This document shows positions 53,641-62,668 of a stretch of DNA of 64,000 nucleotides, piece after piece; the stretch's first letter is position 1; each line of letters begins with the position of its first letter. The position numbers and the translations under genes are program-made. This DNA comes from Thermodesulfobacteriota bacterium (GTDB lineage Bacteria; Desulfobacterota; Desulfobacteria; Desulfobacterales; JAUWMJ01), in contig JAXHVO010000103.1 of assembly GCA_034189135.1 (NCBI GenBank), forward strand, positions 1-64,000, in the 5' to 3' direction. Below the pieces are notes generated by a model that saw only the letters and a list, made by a program, of their open reading frames with translations, did no database searches and had not been told where the DNA came from.

Positions 53641-54012
53641 TCAAAATACAAGCAATTTTTTAATAAGAGAAAAAGCGAGTGAATGCAGGTGAAGAAATTG
53701 GGTGTCGGTTGTTTTTACAAGTTGTAAAGCAGACAGACCATTTGATTCGATTTTTTGCATCTTTTGCGATATAATTAAAATTTCATGATCGGTAACAGCA
53801 TAGTCGATTTTTTCGGCCAGTATATCGGCAATTTCCAGTGCACCAACGCCTATTTTAGGGGAAAGGCAAATGGTAGATGATATCTTTGCCGGAAAAGTTT
53901 CTGGTGTGTTTTGAAGCCGCTGTTCCCAATTGCCCGCGTACTGGTCTGCCACCGTATGAGCATCCACTCGTTCTTTGTCATAAGCCCCTGGTATATATTT
54001 TAGCTCATTCAT
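53641..54012 (-). pseudogene. Truncated cytidylate-kinase-like paralogue
   Basis: 123 residues. The first ~85 match the start of the 55905-56651 protein (..YIPGAYDKERVDA.., ..ICLSPKIGVGALEIADILAEKIDYAVTDHEI..); then similarity stops and the rest is unrelated. The full-length paralogue is 248 residues. The 3' end contains the enhancer motif of the sigma-54 promoter at 53.6 kb, so the frame may now survive only as a fragment beside a regulatory region. It keeps no complete nucleotide-binding site. Confidence 0.65.
53703..53728 (-). promoter_or_regulatory. Enhancer-like palindrome (copy B)
   Basis: TGTCGG (53703-53708), 5 nt, TTTACA-AGT-TGTAAA (53714-53728); same composite motif and spacing as copies A and C. 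It lies inside the 3' part of the truncated 53641-54012 frame. Confidence 0.7.
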
Positions 54013-54045
54013 GGTTAACTTAGGTCGTTAACTTCCGACGAAGTG

Positions 54046-54849
54046 CTAAACGTTTTCTTTAATCCTTTTCCAAAACTCAGATGACAAATCGTCTGAAAGT
54101 TCTTCATGGGGCCCGATAATTTTCAAGATCTCTTGGTTTTCAAAATCAAGGTAGCCCTTAAGGTCTTCTAAGGAATAATTGAGCAGCCTTTTGACTACGG
54201 TCAGCGTGCTGGCCGGTTTTCTGGCCAGGTGCCGGGCCATTTCCATTGCAGCCTCTTCAAGCTTTCCTACCGGGACAATCTTATCAACAATACCAAGTTC
54301 CAAGGCTTCATCTGCAGTGATGTCCCTGTCGGACAACAGTATGGAAAATGCCTTGCTTCTGCTTAGAATCCTGGACAGAAAAAATGCCCCACCTCCGGTG
54401 GGAACCATCCCCAGCTTCAGATATGGTTTCTGAAACAGGGTATTGTCGGCAACAATCCTGTAGTCGCAAGCCAGGCTTATATTTAAAAACAGCGGAATAG
54501 CCAATCCGGAGTTGATATGCACCACCACTTTGTTTAAAGATACAATCTTTAATATGATCTGATTAAAGACGTTGAGCATTTTATGCACAGCCAAGCGGTC
54601 TAGTTGGGATTGTAATACCTTACGGTAGAAATCAATATACTCTTCACTTCCCGACTTTTCCGGTGAGCTGACAATGACCACCACTTTTATGGTGTCGGAT
54701 TTTGCAATATCATCAAAAAAATCCAACACCCTGTCCCTGGCAGTTAAATCAGTTGAACGAATCAGCAGATTCTTATTTAAACTGAGAACAATGGTATCAT
54801 CGATTTCTTTGGCAGAAAAAAAATCACTGTGATTAAATTGAGCGTTCAT
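54046..54849 (-). CDS. Enoyl-CoA hydratase/isomerase (crotonase) family protein
   Basis: 267 residues from ATG 54849 (AAAGGGG upstream). Crotonase fold: ..IKVVVIVSSPEKSGSEEYID.. (about 55-75), ..NKVVVHINSGLAIPLFLNISLACDYRIVADNTLFQKPYLKLGMVPTGGG.. is the usual CoA-binding and oxyanion region, but the first motif's GxGxx is changed to NSGLA and the canonical catalytic Glu pair is not obvious. May bind CoA without hydratase activity. Follows a Usp gene by 10 bp in the stress block. Confidence 0.78.
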   Translation of the reverse strand: MNAQFNHSDFFSAKEIDDTIVLSLNKNLLIRSTDLTARDRVLDFFDDIAKSDTIKVVVIVSSPEKSGSEEYIDFYRKVLQSQLDRLAVHKMLNVFNQIILKIVSLNKVVVHINSGLAIPLFLNISLACDYRIVADNTLFQKPYLKLGMVPTGGGAFFLSRILSRSKAFSILLSDRDITADEALELGIVDKIVPVGKLEEAAMEMARHLARKPASTLTVVKRLLNYSLEDLKGYLDFENQEILKIIGPHEELSDDLSSEFWKRIKENV

Positions 54850-54859
54850 GGGGCCCCTT

Positions 54860-55300
54860 TTAACTCTTGCGAACAATCATTACGCTGCAGGGGGCCTTAT
54901 GGGAGATTCTTTTGGCCACACTGCCGAAAACCACCAGTCCCATGCCTGAAAGCCCGTAAGATCCCATTACCACCACATCTGTTTGGTTATCTTCCAGGTA
55001 TCTTAAAATTTCAGTGGAAACATGTCCGTCGAGAACAACCAGGTCATGTTTTATATGCTCTCCCAACCCGTCACCATATTCTGTCTGCATCTGTTGTTCC
55101 AGCTTTAACAGCAAAGAGTCTTTGGGTTCATCGGACAACATCATTGCGGCTTCTGCAAACATTGGATTTATCACAGGTGGCAACACATGGATAATGGAAA
55201 GACGGGCCTGGTATTTCTCCGCCATTTCGATGGCTGTTTTAACAGCCGCTTTGGCATTTTCCGAAAAATCTGTACAACATACGATTTTTTTAATAGCCAT
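54860..55300 (-). CDS. Universal stress protein (UspA family)
   Basis: 146 residues from ATG 55300 (AAGGAGG upstream). Starts ..KKIVCCTDFSENAKAAVKTAIEMA.. and carries the ATP-binding-type motif Gx2Gx9GS in VMGSYGLSGMGLVVFGSVA (about 112-130). Family members act as nucleotide-binding stress or energy-state proteins. One of four Usp genes in this block. Confidence 0.92.
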   Translation of the reverse strand: MAIKKIVCCTDFSENAKAAVKTAIEMAEKYQARLSIIHVLPPVINPMFAEAAMMLSDEPKDSLLLKLEQQMQTEYGDGLGEHIKHDLVVLDGHVSTEILRYLEDNQTDVVVMGSYGLSGMGLVVFGSVAKRISHKAPCSVMIVRKS

Positions 55301-55473
55301 GATTCCTCCTTGGGCCAAATGAAAGCCGGTTATAGTAATTAGACAGTTAAAATGATGGTTGCCATTATCCGGTGCTGCTTTTTAGCCAGCAACCGGAAAC
55401 GGCCACACACCTGGTTACAGCGGGATAAATAAAAATAGCGTATTTCTTAACAAAATGCAAAGGTCTGTCGTAA

Positions 55474-55866
55474 TTATCTGACCGTAACCACCGGACAAGT
55501 GGCATGCAAAATCACATGCTGGGCGGTAGACCCAAAAAAAAGTTTTCCCACTTTTGATCGTTTTTTAATACCGATGATGATCTCATCTACTTTTTTTTCA
55601 TCGGCAAATCGAACCAGATCTTCTCCCGGATTAAGACCGCGAACCAGAAGCTTTGGTTCACAACATACTTTTTCATTATCAAAAAGACGTTGTGCCCGGC
55701 TTAAATCATGTTCGGCATTCACAAAATCCCGCTTGTGTACTTCAAGGCCTCCGGTCATCGAATGGATCAGGTAAACTTCGGCGTTCACTGCTTGTGCCCG
55801 TTTTACCGACAGTTTTAATGCTTTGGTTGCCTCCGCTGAGCCATCATAACAAACCATTATCTTCAT
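55474..55866 (-). CDS. Universal stress protein (UspA family), altered ATP motif
   Basis: 130 residues. ..MVCYDGSAEATKALKLSVKRA.. at the start; the phosphate loop reads IIGIKKRSKVGKLFFGSTA, so the second Gly of Gx2G is Lys. It may bind nucleotide weakly. Between the cytidylate-kinase-like gene (38 bp) and another Usp gene (173 bp). Confidence 0.9.
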   Translation of the reverse strand: MKIMVCYDGSAEATKALKLSVKRAQAVNAEVYLIHSMTGGLEVHKRDFVNAEHDLSRAQRLFDNEKVCCEPKLLVRGLNPGEDLVRFADEKKVDEIIIGIKKRSKVGKLFFGSTAQHVILHATCPVVTVR

Positions 55867-55904
55867 GGTTGCGCCTATTCTTATGAAGATCGATTCCTCA
55901 TGCC

Positions 55905-56651
55905 TTAAACAAAATCCATGAATTTCTCTTTAAAGGCCCGGGAAACAATTTCCGCAGCCCACTCAGGCTGTGTAATAAAGTCACAATTGATTACCATATC
56001 AAATTCATACGGAGAGGCATCTTTTTTGCCAAAGACTTTTTTAAAAAAGTCTCTTTGTCCCTTATCAACCTCATCTATCTTTTTTCCCGCCACTTCCTGT
56101 TCCACGTTCAGAATCTCAGCCAATCGCTTTACCCGATATGGCTTGGAAGAAATAAATCGGACTGCCAGCTGCGAATCCTTTGGCAAAATAAGGTGTGTCC
56201 CTCTACCGACAAAAATAGTGGGCTGCGCACTGGCCATGGAAAACACAGCGCTGATCAAGTGTCTGGTGTAATCACTCATAATAAAGGATTTTTCTCTAAA
56301 GAGCAAAGCGGATAATTCATTCATTTTGCCGGGATAGTGTTCATCAAAAAAATCGACGGTTTTTTTGCTTAAAGCCGCATGATTGGCGATGTGTTCAATG
56401 ACTTCCCGGTCGACCACCCGGTATCCGATCTTCTCCGCCAGCATATCTGCAATCTCCAGTGCCCCCACACCGATTTTTCTGGAAAAGCAGATGGCAGGCG
56501 AAATTACGCCCAGTGCCGCTTGTTTTTCTTTGGCTTCAAGTTGCCTTTTTTCCCAGGAGCGTATGTATTGCCCGGCTATTTGAGCGGCATCCGGCCGTTT
56601 CTTGGCATAGGTTCCGGGAACGTATTTAATTTTATCAATATTTATAGCCAT
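55905..56651 (-). CDS. Cytidylate kinase-like family protein
   Basis: 248 residues with GGGAGG before the ATG. ..AICFSRKIGVGALEIADMLAEKIGYRVVDREVIEHIA.. (about 50-90) resembles the P-loop region of cytidylate-kinase-like proteins, though the loop SRKIGVGA lacks the usual GKS/T. Later ..QPTIFVGRGTHLIL.. (about 140-155) and ..VRFISSKPYRVKRLAE.. fit the family. A preceding ~45 residues (..YVPGTYAKKRPDA..) are shared with the truncated paralogue at 53641. Role in the stress block unknown. Confidence 0.72.
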   Translation of the reverse strand: MAINIDKIKYVPGTYAKKRPDAAQIAGQYIRSWEKRQLEAKEKQAALGVISPAICFSRKIGVGALEIADMLAEKIGYRVVDREVIEHIANHAALSKKTVDFFDEHYPGKMNELSALLFREKSFIMSDYTRHLISAVFSMASAQPTIFVGRGTHLILPKDSQLAVRFISSKPYRVKRLAEILNVEQEVAGKKIDEVDKGQRDFFKKVFGKKDASPYEFDMVINCDFITQPEWAAEIVSRAFKEKFMDFV

Positions 56652-56747
56652 GTTGCACCTCCCTCTATCTTCCTGATTTTTATTTCAGCGGGTATCTCCC
56701 ATCAATAAACAAAAAATATCAGAAAATAGGATAAAATCATACCATTT

Positions 56748-59432
56748 CTATATGTTATCTGTTTTTGTTAAATCTATCTTTAATTCATACTCGTTTGAGC
56801 CCTGAATTCTGCCGATTTTAAATCCCAGTTTTTTCCCTAATTTCAACATCTGTGAGTTTTCCGTCAGCACGCTGCCCCATACGGTTTCTAAATTTCGTTC
56901 TTTGGCAATTGTCAGGCAGCGTTTAAGCAACTCGGAGCCAATCCCTTTTCCCTGCCATTGGTCCCCAACCACCACGGAAAACTCCGCATGCTTTTGGTTG
57001 CGTTCATTGATCACTCTGGCAACCCCCAGCATTTTTTCTTTTAATTGAGATTTAGACAGGGCGACCAGTGCAATTTCACGGTCATAATCAATTTGGGTAA
57101 ATCGTGCCAGCATACTATGAGGTAGACGTTTGAGAGGGTTGAAAAATCTCATATATACACTTCTCGGAGATAGAGATTCAAAAAGTTCAACCAAAAGTGG
57201 TGCATCTTCCGGACGAATCGGCCGGACAAATATATCTACCCCCATAGCGGTTGTTGCCTTTCCCTCATATCGATCAGGATAGGGGCTGATTACTAAATGA
57301 AGAGGGCTCTGGATCTGTGACGGCTTCAGCAGCACTCTGGCATCGACCACACAGGCATCATCCCCTTTAACCAGTAGCGGATTGATATCGAGTTCTTCAA
57401 TTTCGGGGAAATCAATCACCAACTGGGCCAGGCGAATAAGAATTTCTTCCAGCAACTCAATATCGGCAGGAGGTATGTTCCGGTAACCTTCGAGCAATTG
57501 GTAGATCTTCGTTTTTTTCATGAGGTTTTTCGCCAGAAGACGATTGAGCGGCGGCAGCGCAATGGCGCTGTCCTTAAGAACTTCTGTTAACGTTCCACCC
57601 ATACCGAATAGAATAACAGGACCAAAATCACGGTCTTTTTTCGCCCCTAAGATGAGTTCATAATGGCAACTTTCGGCCATGGGCTGGATGGTTACCCCTT
57701 CAATTTTGGCTTTAGGGTTATAGGCGATTGCATTTTCCCAAATGGTTTCAAAGGCATGTTGGACCTCTTTTTCATTTGTTAGATTGAGACATACGCCTTT
57801 GGCATCAGATTTATGGGTAATATCCCGGGAATTTACCTTTAAAACCACGGGAAATCCCAAATCTTTGGCTTTTTTCACCGCTTCCTCTTTTGAGGCAGCC
57901 TGCTCCATCCGGTTTACCGGAATACCATAAGCAGACAGCAAAGCTTTGGCCTCCAGCTCGGTAACAAGATGGTTTTTAGTCGCCAGTTTTTCTTGAATCA
58001 GCTGTTTTGCTTTTTCACGATCAAATTCCAGTTTTTTCGGCAGTCTGGCGGGAATCTGTTGAAGTGTCTGGATGTTTCGTGAATTGTGATAGATATCCAT
58101 GAAGGCTCGGACCGCACGTTCCGGTGTGTTGAATGCCGGAATTCCGGCCTGATTAAAGATCTCCCGGCCTGTTTGCATTTCTGCCCCTCCTACCCAGGAA
58201 GTGAAAATAGGAAAGGGTTTGTTTCGAAAAAGATCCACCAGGGAAGCCGCTACCTCGGTCATATCGGTCAGAGCTTGAGGGGCGGACATAATTAAAAGCC
58301 CGTTTATCTCTTTAGCAAATAAACAGATTTCCACTACCTTGCGATAAAGGTCCGGGGTGACATCGCCGAGCATATCAATAGGATTTCTCTTGCTCCAGTA
58401 TGGAGGTAGGATCACATCTAATTTTTCAATGGTTTCGGTTGCCAAAGCCACCGGCTCATATCCGTAATCGGACAAGGCATCGGCAGCCATTACCCCCAGG
58501 CCACCTGCATTGGTTATGATCGCCAGCCCTGGTCCTGAAGGTGTGGGTTGTTTTGCCAACAGCTCTGAGCAATCAAAAAGTTCTTCGAATGTTTTGACTC
58601 TCAGGATGCCGGCGCGTTTAAATGCCGCATCATAGATCGAGTCCTCTCCGGCCATAGCACCCGTATGTGAAGCGGCGGCCAATGCCCCTGCCCGTGTTCG
58701 CCCGGCTTTCAATGCAATAATCGGTTTGACCATCGATACCGACCGGGCGGCGCTCATAAAATTTCTAAATCGGCACAGGCTCTCCACATACATTACAATG
58801 CTGCTGACTTCCTGCTCACCCCCTAAAAAATCAATCAGGTCTGCAAAATCGACATCCAGCATATCCCCGATGCTCACAAAATAGCTGAATCCAATGTTTT
58901 CTTTTATGGACAAATCCAAAATAGAAGAACAAATTGCGCCGCTTTGGGATATAAACGCCATCTTACCCGGAATCGGCATCTGACTTGTAAAACTGGCATT
59001 CAGCTTGGATCGGCTGGAGATAATGCCGACACAATTCGGACCGATAATACGAAGACCACCGTCCTTGGCTTCTTTTTTAATGGCTGTTTCCAGCTCAACG
59101 CCCTTTGCGCCTGCTTCTTTTCCTCCCGCGGAAATGATCACCGCACCTCCTGCCCCTAAGCTGACACATTGTTTAACTATTGCAGGAGCGGTATGAATGG
59201 GTGTGGCAATAATCACCAGATCCGGCGGGGTGTTGATGTCCGAAAGAGTGGCACATGCCGGTTTGTCAAAAATGGTTTTATAATTCGGGTTAACCGGGTA
59301 AATATTTCCCGGGTACTCTCCATGGATCAAATTTTGCATAATGGCACAGCCGACATTTCCTTTCTTTTGGCTGGCCCCGACCACCGCCACCGATTTCGGA
59401 TGAAACATTTTTTCCAGATTGTAAATACCCAT
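56748..59432 (-). CDS. Acyl-CoA synthetase (ADP-forming) fused to a GNAT acetyltransferase
   Basis: 894 residues. CoA-binding domain about 8-105 (..PKSVAVVGASQKKGNVG..), succinyl-CoA-ligase-like domain about 150-300 with the phospho-His in AASHTGAMAGED, ATP-grasp domain about 480-700 (..FPVVLKVNSRDITHKSDAKGV..), and GNAT at about 730-890 (..VGDQWQGKGIGSELLKRCL..). This layout is that of Pat/YfiQ-type protein acetyltransferases and of ADP-forming acetate-CoA ligases. Two catalytic possibilities: acyl-CoA synthesis with ATP yield, or protein acetylation. AGGAAG precedes the ATG. Confidence 0.9.
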   Translation of the reverse strand: MGIYNLEKMFHPKSVAVVGASQKKGNVGCAIMQNLIHGEYPGNIYPVNPNYKTIFDKPACATLSDINTPPDLVIIATPIHTAPAIVKQCVSLGAGGAVIISAGGKEAGAKGVELETAIKKEAKDGGLRIIGPNCVGIISSRSKLNASFTSQMPIPGKMAFISQSGAICSSILDLSIKENIGFSYFVSIGDMLDVDFADLIDFLGGEQEVSSIVMYVESLCRFRNFMSAARSVSMVKPIIALKAGRTRAGALAAASHTGAMAGEDSIYDAAFKRAGILRVKTFEELFDCSELLAKQPTPSGPGLAIITNAGGLGVMAADALSDYGYEPVALATETIEKLDVILPPYWSKRNPIDMLGDVTPDLYRKVVEICLFAKEINGLLIMSAPQALTDMTEVAASLVDLFRNKPFPIFTSWVGGAEMQTGREIFNQAGIPAFNTPERAVRAFMDIYHNSRNIQTLQQIPARLPKKLEFDREKAKQLIQEKLATKNHLVTELEAKALLSAYGIPVNRMEQAASKEEAVKKAKDLGFPVVLKVNSRDITHKSDAKGVCLNLTNEKEVQHAFETIWENAIAYNPKAKIEGVTIQPMAESCHYELILGAKKDRDFGPVILFGMGGTLTEVLKDSAIALPPLNRLLAKNLMKKTKIYQLLEGYRNIPPADIELLEEILIRLAQLVIDFPEIEELDINPLLVKGDDACVVDARVLLKPSQIQSPLHLVISPYPDRYEGKATTAMGVDIFVRPIRPEDAPLLVELFESLSPRSVYMRFFNPLKRLPHSMLARFTQIDYDREIALVALSKSQLKEKMLGVARVINERNQKHAEFSVVVGDQWQGKGIGSELLKRCLTIAKERNLETVWGSVLTENSQMLKLGKKLGFKIGRIQGSNEYELKIDLTKTDNI

Positions 59433-59446
59433 GGTTCTTCCTGTGA

Positions 59447-60124
59447 TTAAAAAATTTCTCTTAAGTTTTCACGGTGATCCACCAGATATAGCAAGCTCGC
59501 TGTTTTTCTAAGTTCGGATTTAAGTTCCGGAAGCCTGGAACGATCAATACCGTACAGATGAATATAAACCTTACGATAACCGGCGGTCACATTGTCATAG
59601 GAAGACAAAATACTGGCAACACGCCCACCATACTGTCTTAATATATCGGCAAGCTCCTTAATTGATCCCGGGCGGTCCTCGGCCTCAAAGGCAAACTGCA
59701 TCCCTTTGGTTCGTGCACCGGACAGTGAAATCAGCACTTTGAAAAGGTCTGTTTGAGTGATGGTCCCCACCATTTCCTTATCATGGTTAACCACCGGCAC
59801 ACCGGATATTTTATGTTTTAATAGTATCTCGGCGGTTTCTTCTACCGTAAAGTCAACAGGAACCGTAATCGGATTTTTGGTCATGATGTGTTTAAGCTTA
59901 ACGGTAGAAATAAGATGAATCAGTTCATGGACATCCAGGGTGGTGACATCTGATGCGGACGCCCTTTTTAAGTTCCGGTCTGTCACGATTCCTACCAGTT
60001 CGCCCTGTTCCATAACCGGAAGCATACGAATGGCATGTTCTCTCATCAGCTTGACGGCATCCTGTATGGTATCATTGACATGGGCGGTGATGACTTTTTG
60101 GCTCATCCAGTTTTTAACCAGCAT
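59447..60124 (-). CDS. CBS-pair plus ACT-domain protein (AcuB-like)
   Basis: 225 residues from ATG 60124 (GGAGGAC upstream). Two CBS motifs (..VKNWMSQKVITAHVNDTIQDAVKLM.., ..IMTKNPITVPVDFTVEETAEIL..) in about 1-135 and an ACT-like domain about 145-220 (..FAFEAEDRPGSIKELADILRQYGG..). CBS pairs sense adenine nucleotides; the name AcuB comes from acetoin-utilisation proteins. Lies 14 bp before the acyl-CoA ligase-GNAT gene, so it may regulate that enzyme. Confidence 0.9.
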   Translation of the reverse strand: MLVKNWMSQKVITAHVNDTIQDAVKLMREHAIRMLPVMEQGELVGIVTDRNLKRASASDVTTLDVHELIHLISTVKLKHIMTKNPITVPVDFTVEETAEILLKHKISGVPVVNHDKEMVGTITQTDLFKVLISLSGARTKGMQFAFEAEDRPGSIKELADILRQYGGRVASILSSYDNVTAGYRKVYIHLYGIDRSRLPELKSELRKTASLLYLVDHRENLREIF

Positions 60125-60151
60125 CTTTGTCCTCCATTTACCGCATTTTTT

Positions 60152-60313
60152 GTAACTACTCACGTAGTCAGGCTGAAGCTGTTTAGACTGAAGACTGAAG
60201 GGGTCAGTAAAGCACGCTTGCAGCGCTTAAGCGGAATGTGATTCTTGCATCAAACATGGCTCTAAAATGCTTTTTCCCTAACAGTCTTCAGCCTATCCAC
60301 CTGAGTAGTTATA
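60152..60313. mobile_element. R1d: complete copy of the R1 element
   Basis: 162 bp. Ends GTAACTACTCACGTAGTCAG..GCTGAAG and ..CTTCAGCCTATCCACCTGAG, imperfect inverted repeats of about 27 bp. Full-length match to R1b in reverse orientation. It lies 10 bp past the stop of the Usp gene and 28 bp before the CBS-ACT start. Confidence 0.85.
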
Positions 60314-60322
60314 ACTTTCCTT

Positions 60323-60784
60323 TTACTTCTTTCTCCTACGCACGCTCAATAAGGGAACCGGGCAGTGGCGAAACATTTTTTCCGCTGTTGAACCGAAAAG
60401 AAAGCCTTTAAGATTACCCCGCCCCTTTGGCCCCATCACTAAAAGATCGGCACTTTCTTCTTTAATCACCTGGACCAGTTCATGAAAGGGAACACCAACG
60501 CGGAATACTTTTTTAACTGAAAGATGGTCGCAAGAAAATTCCTGAGTGACTTTATCAATTTCATCAGATCTGTCTTTTTTTTGAGTTTCAATATATTCAC
60601 TTGAGGTAAAGACAGTGCTTGCCAGCTCGACCATTCTGACCGCTTCCACATCTCTTTGATGGATCACATTAGCAACAATCAGGTCGGCATTAAAGTTATC
60701 CGCCAGTTTACAGGCATATTTCAAAGCTTCCCTGGAATACTCTGAAAGGTCAAAAGCCACCATGATTTTTTTTATGTTTTCCAT
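60323..60784 (-). CDS. Universal stress protein (UspA family)
   Basis: 153 residues from ATG 60784 (GGGAGGG upstream). ..[24 protein letters not shown].. at the start and a full nucleotide motif [19 protein letters not shown] (about 121-139). Lies 17 bp after the tandem Usp gene. Confidence 0.92.
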   Translation of the reverse strand: MENIKKIMVAFDLSEYSREALKYACKLADNFNADLIVANVIHQRDVEAVRMVELASTVFTSSEYIETQKKDRSDEIDKVTQEFSCDHLSVKKVFRVGVPFHELVQVIKEESADLLVMGPKGRGNLKGFLFGSTAEKMFRHCPVPLLSVRRRKK

Positions 60785-60801
60785 TTTGTCCCTCCCTCGG
60801 T

Positions 60802-61740
60802 TTATGTCACAACCCATACCGCTTTTTTTCTGGCCAGTTGAATCACTTTACTGCTGACCCTTCCAATAAAAAAATCTCTGACTCTGGAAAGCCCTTTTCT
60901 GGCAACAACAATCGTGCCGTAATCCTTTTTTTCAGCTTCCTGAACAATAGCACCGGCACGACTGAAAACATCGGTAATTATTTGGGTACTTATTTGATCA
61001 GACGAAAAACCTGATTTTATCAACAGGCTTTTGGCTTCATCAAAAAACGGAATAATAGTCTTTTTGGCATCTTTGATGACATCATCCTTTAAAACAAGCT
61101 GTTGGCCGTCTCTTTCAAAGGCATGATCCTCTCTGATCACATGTACCAGTTCCGTCTCGCAAGCATCGCAATCGCCAAGTGTCTTACATACAAAATCCAC
61201 CGCCTGCATCGAGCCCTTTGAACCGTCTAAAGCAAGCAGTACTTTGCCCGGCTCGACACTCTTACCCACCACCACCAGGGTGGTAAAAGAAATCTTTTCC
61301 ACAAGTTTGGTTGCCACGCTTCCCAAAGCGAGCTCTTTTATCTTGCCGGTACTCTTTCGTCCGACCACCACGAAATCATAGCCGTTATGAGCTTCTTTGA
61401 TGATATCTCTGGCAATTCCTTTTTTCCGGTGACGGATCTTCAGCGAAACCGCATCTGTTGGAAAACCGGCATCCAAAAGAATTTGCTCCACCGTCTTTGA
61501 GTGCGCCTTCAACGCCTCTTTCTGTTGTGATTCCCATATTCTGGCACTTCTTACTGACTGTCTGAACTGAGGTCCTTTTCCCAGGTCGCTGAAATTTTGG
61601 GGGACCCCCCTGAAAACGTAAAATAACACCACCTGCATTTGGCCAAAAGGGGGAATCCGGCTGACATACCTGACCGTTTCAAAAGAGCGATCCGATCCGT
61701 CAACCGCTAGTAATATTTTCTTTGGTTTATTTGGTTTCAT
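60802..61740 (-). CDS. Tandem-domain universal stress protein
   Basis: 312 residues, two Usp domains (about 1-158 and 160-312). Domain 1 begins ..[20 protein letters not shown].. and has [17 protein letters not shown]; domain 2 begins ..[20 protein letters not shown].. and has [17 protein letters not shown]. Both loops differ from the canonical Gx2Gx9G(S/T), so nucleotide binding is uncertain. AAGGAG precedes the ATG; second gene after the sigma-54 promoter at 62.5 kb. Confidence 0.9.
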   Translation of the reverse strand: MKPNKPKKILLAVDGSDRSFETVRYVSRIPPFGQMQVVLFYVFRGVPQNFSDLGKGPQFRQSVRSARIWESQQKEALKAHSKTVEQILLDAGFPTDAVSLKIRHRKKGIARDIIKEAHNGYDFVVVGRKSTGKIKELALGSVATKLVEKISFTTLVVVGKSVEPGKVLLALDGSKGSMQAVDFVCKTLGDCDACETELVHVIREDHAFERDGQQLVLKDDVIKDAKKTIIPFFDEAKSLLIKSGFSSDQISTQIITDVFSRAGAIVQEAEKKDYGTIVVARKGLSRVRDFFIGRVSSKVIQLARKKAVWVVT

Positions 61741-61767
61741 CCCATAGCTCCTTTTTCGCCTATTATT

Positions 61768-62445
61768 TTAATAAATCTCCCTTTTGTTTTTTTTATGATC
61801 CACCACGTAAAGCAGGGTTCCTTTTTCGCGCAGTTCCTCCTTGAGTTTTTCAATATCCGTACGCTCGATATCATACATGCGGATATAGACTTTGCGAAAT
61901 CCCTGGGTGGCACCTTCGTAGGAAGTCAGAATGCTGACCATGCGGCCGCCGTGTTTTCTGATTTCATCTGCAATGACTTTTATCGAACCCGGTTCATCTT
62001 TAAGCAGAAAAGCGAACTGAATGCCTTTGGTTCCAACACCGGTCAGGGAAATCAGCACCTTGAACAAATCAGTCTGGGTGATGGCTCCGACCACCTGCCC
62101 TTCATTATCTGTCACCGGGGCACCGGATATTTTATTTTTTAAAAGAATTTCGGCTGTTTCCTCTACCGTAAAATCCTGGGGAATCATGATTGGATCTTTG
62201 GTCATGATATCCTTGATTTTTATCTTTGAAAGAAGAAAAAGGAGCTCGTGAACATCCAAAGATGTGGCATCAGAGGCCGAAGCCCTTTTTAAATCCCGGT
62301 CTGTAATGATACCGGCGAGTTTACCTTTTTTCATCACCGGTAACATTTTAATGTCATTTTCCTTTAGTCTTTTTATGGCGTCCTGCATTGAATCGTTGAT
62401 ATCAACAGTGATCACATTTTTGCTCATCCAGTTTTTTACCAGCAT
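61768..62445 (-). CDS. CBS-pair plus ACT-domain protein (AcuB-like)
   Basis: 225 residues from ATG 62445 (AAGGAGG upstream), a close paralogue of the 59447 protein over its length (..VKNWMSKNVITVDINDSMQDAIKRL.., ..IMTKDPIMIPQDFTVEETAEIL.., ..FAFLLKDEPGSIKVIADEIRKHGG..). First gene after the sigma-54 promoter at 62526-62541. Likely senses adenylate levels for the stress operon. Confidence 0.9.
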   Translation of the reverse strand: MLVKNWMSKNVITVDINDSMQDAIKRLKENDIKMLPVMKKGKLAGIITDRDLKRASASDATSLDVHELLFLLSKIKIKDIMTKDPIMIPQDFTVEETAEILLKNKISGAPVTDNEGQVVGAITQTDLFKVLISLTGVGTKGIQFAFLLKDEPGSIKVIADEIRKHGGRMVSILTSYEGATQGFRKVYIRMYDIERTDIEKLKEELREKGTLLYVVDHKKNKREIY

Positions 62446-62525
62446 GGTTATACCTCCTTGGTTCATAAATATTTTATACTTTGATCATTTGACTGCTTTA
62501 TTTTTTATGATCCTGCTATTTGTTG

Positions 62526-62541
62526 AGCAACAAATGTGCCA
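62526..62541 (-). promoter_or_regulatory. Sigma-54 (-24/-12) promoter of the stress operon
   Basis: Minus strand TGGCAC-ATTTG-TTGCT, an exact consensus match. It gives a leader of about 70 nt before the CBS-ACT ATG. Enhancer copy C lies 119 bp upstream of the -24 GG, and a sigma-54 activator gene lies just beyond. Confidence 0.8.
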
Positions 62542-62640
62542 ACATAACTATTGACCAGTCAAACAATTATAACTGTCTGAATATAAATTTGATTATATCA
62601 TCTTTGAGATAAAGTAAGGAAAGGAGGTAAGGCGGACAGA

Positions 62641-62666
62641 TGTCGGATTATTTTACAGGATGTAAA
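62641..62666 (-). promoter_or_regulatory. Enhancer-like palindrome (copy C)
   Basis: TGTCGG (62641-62646), 5 nt, TTTACA-GGA-TGTAAA (62652-62666). R2b starts 3 bp to its right. Probably bound by the neighbouring sigma-54 activator (inference). Confidence 0.7.
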
Positions 62667-62668
62667 GT

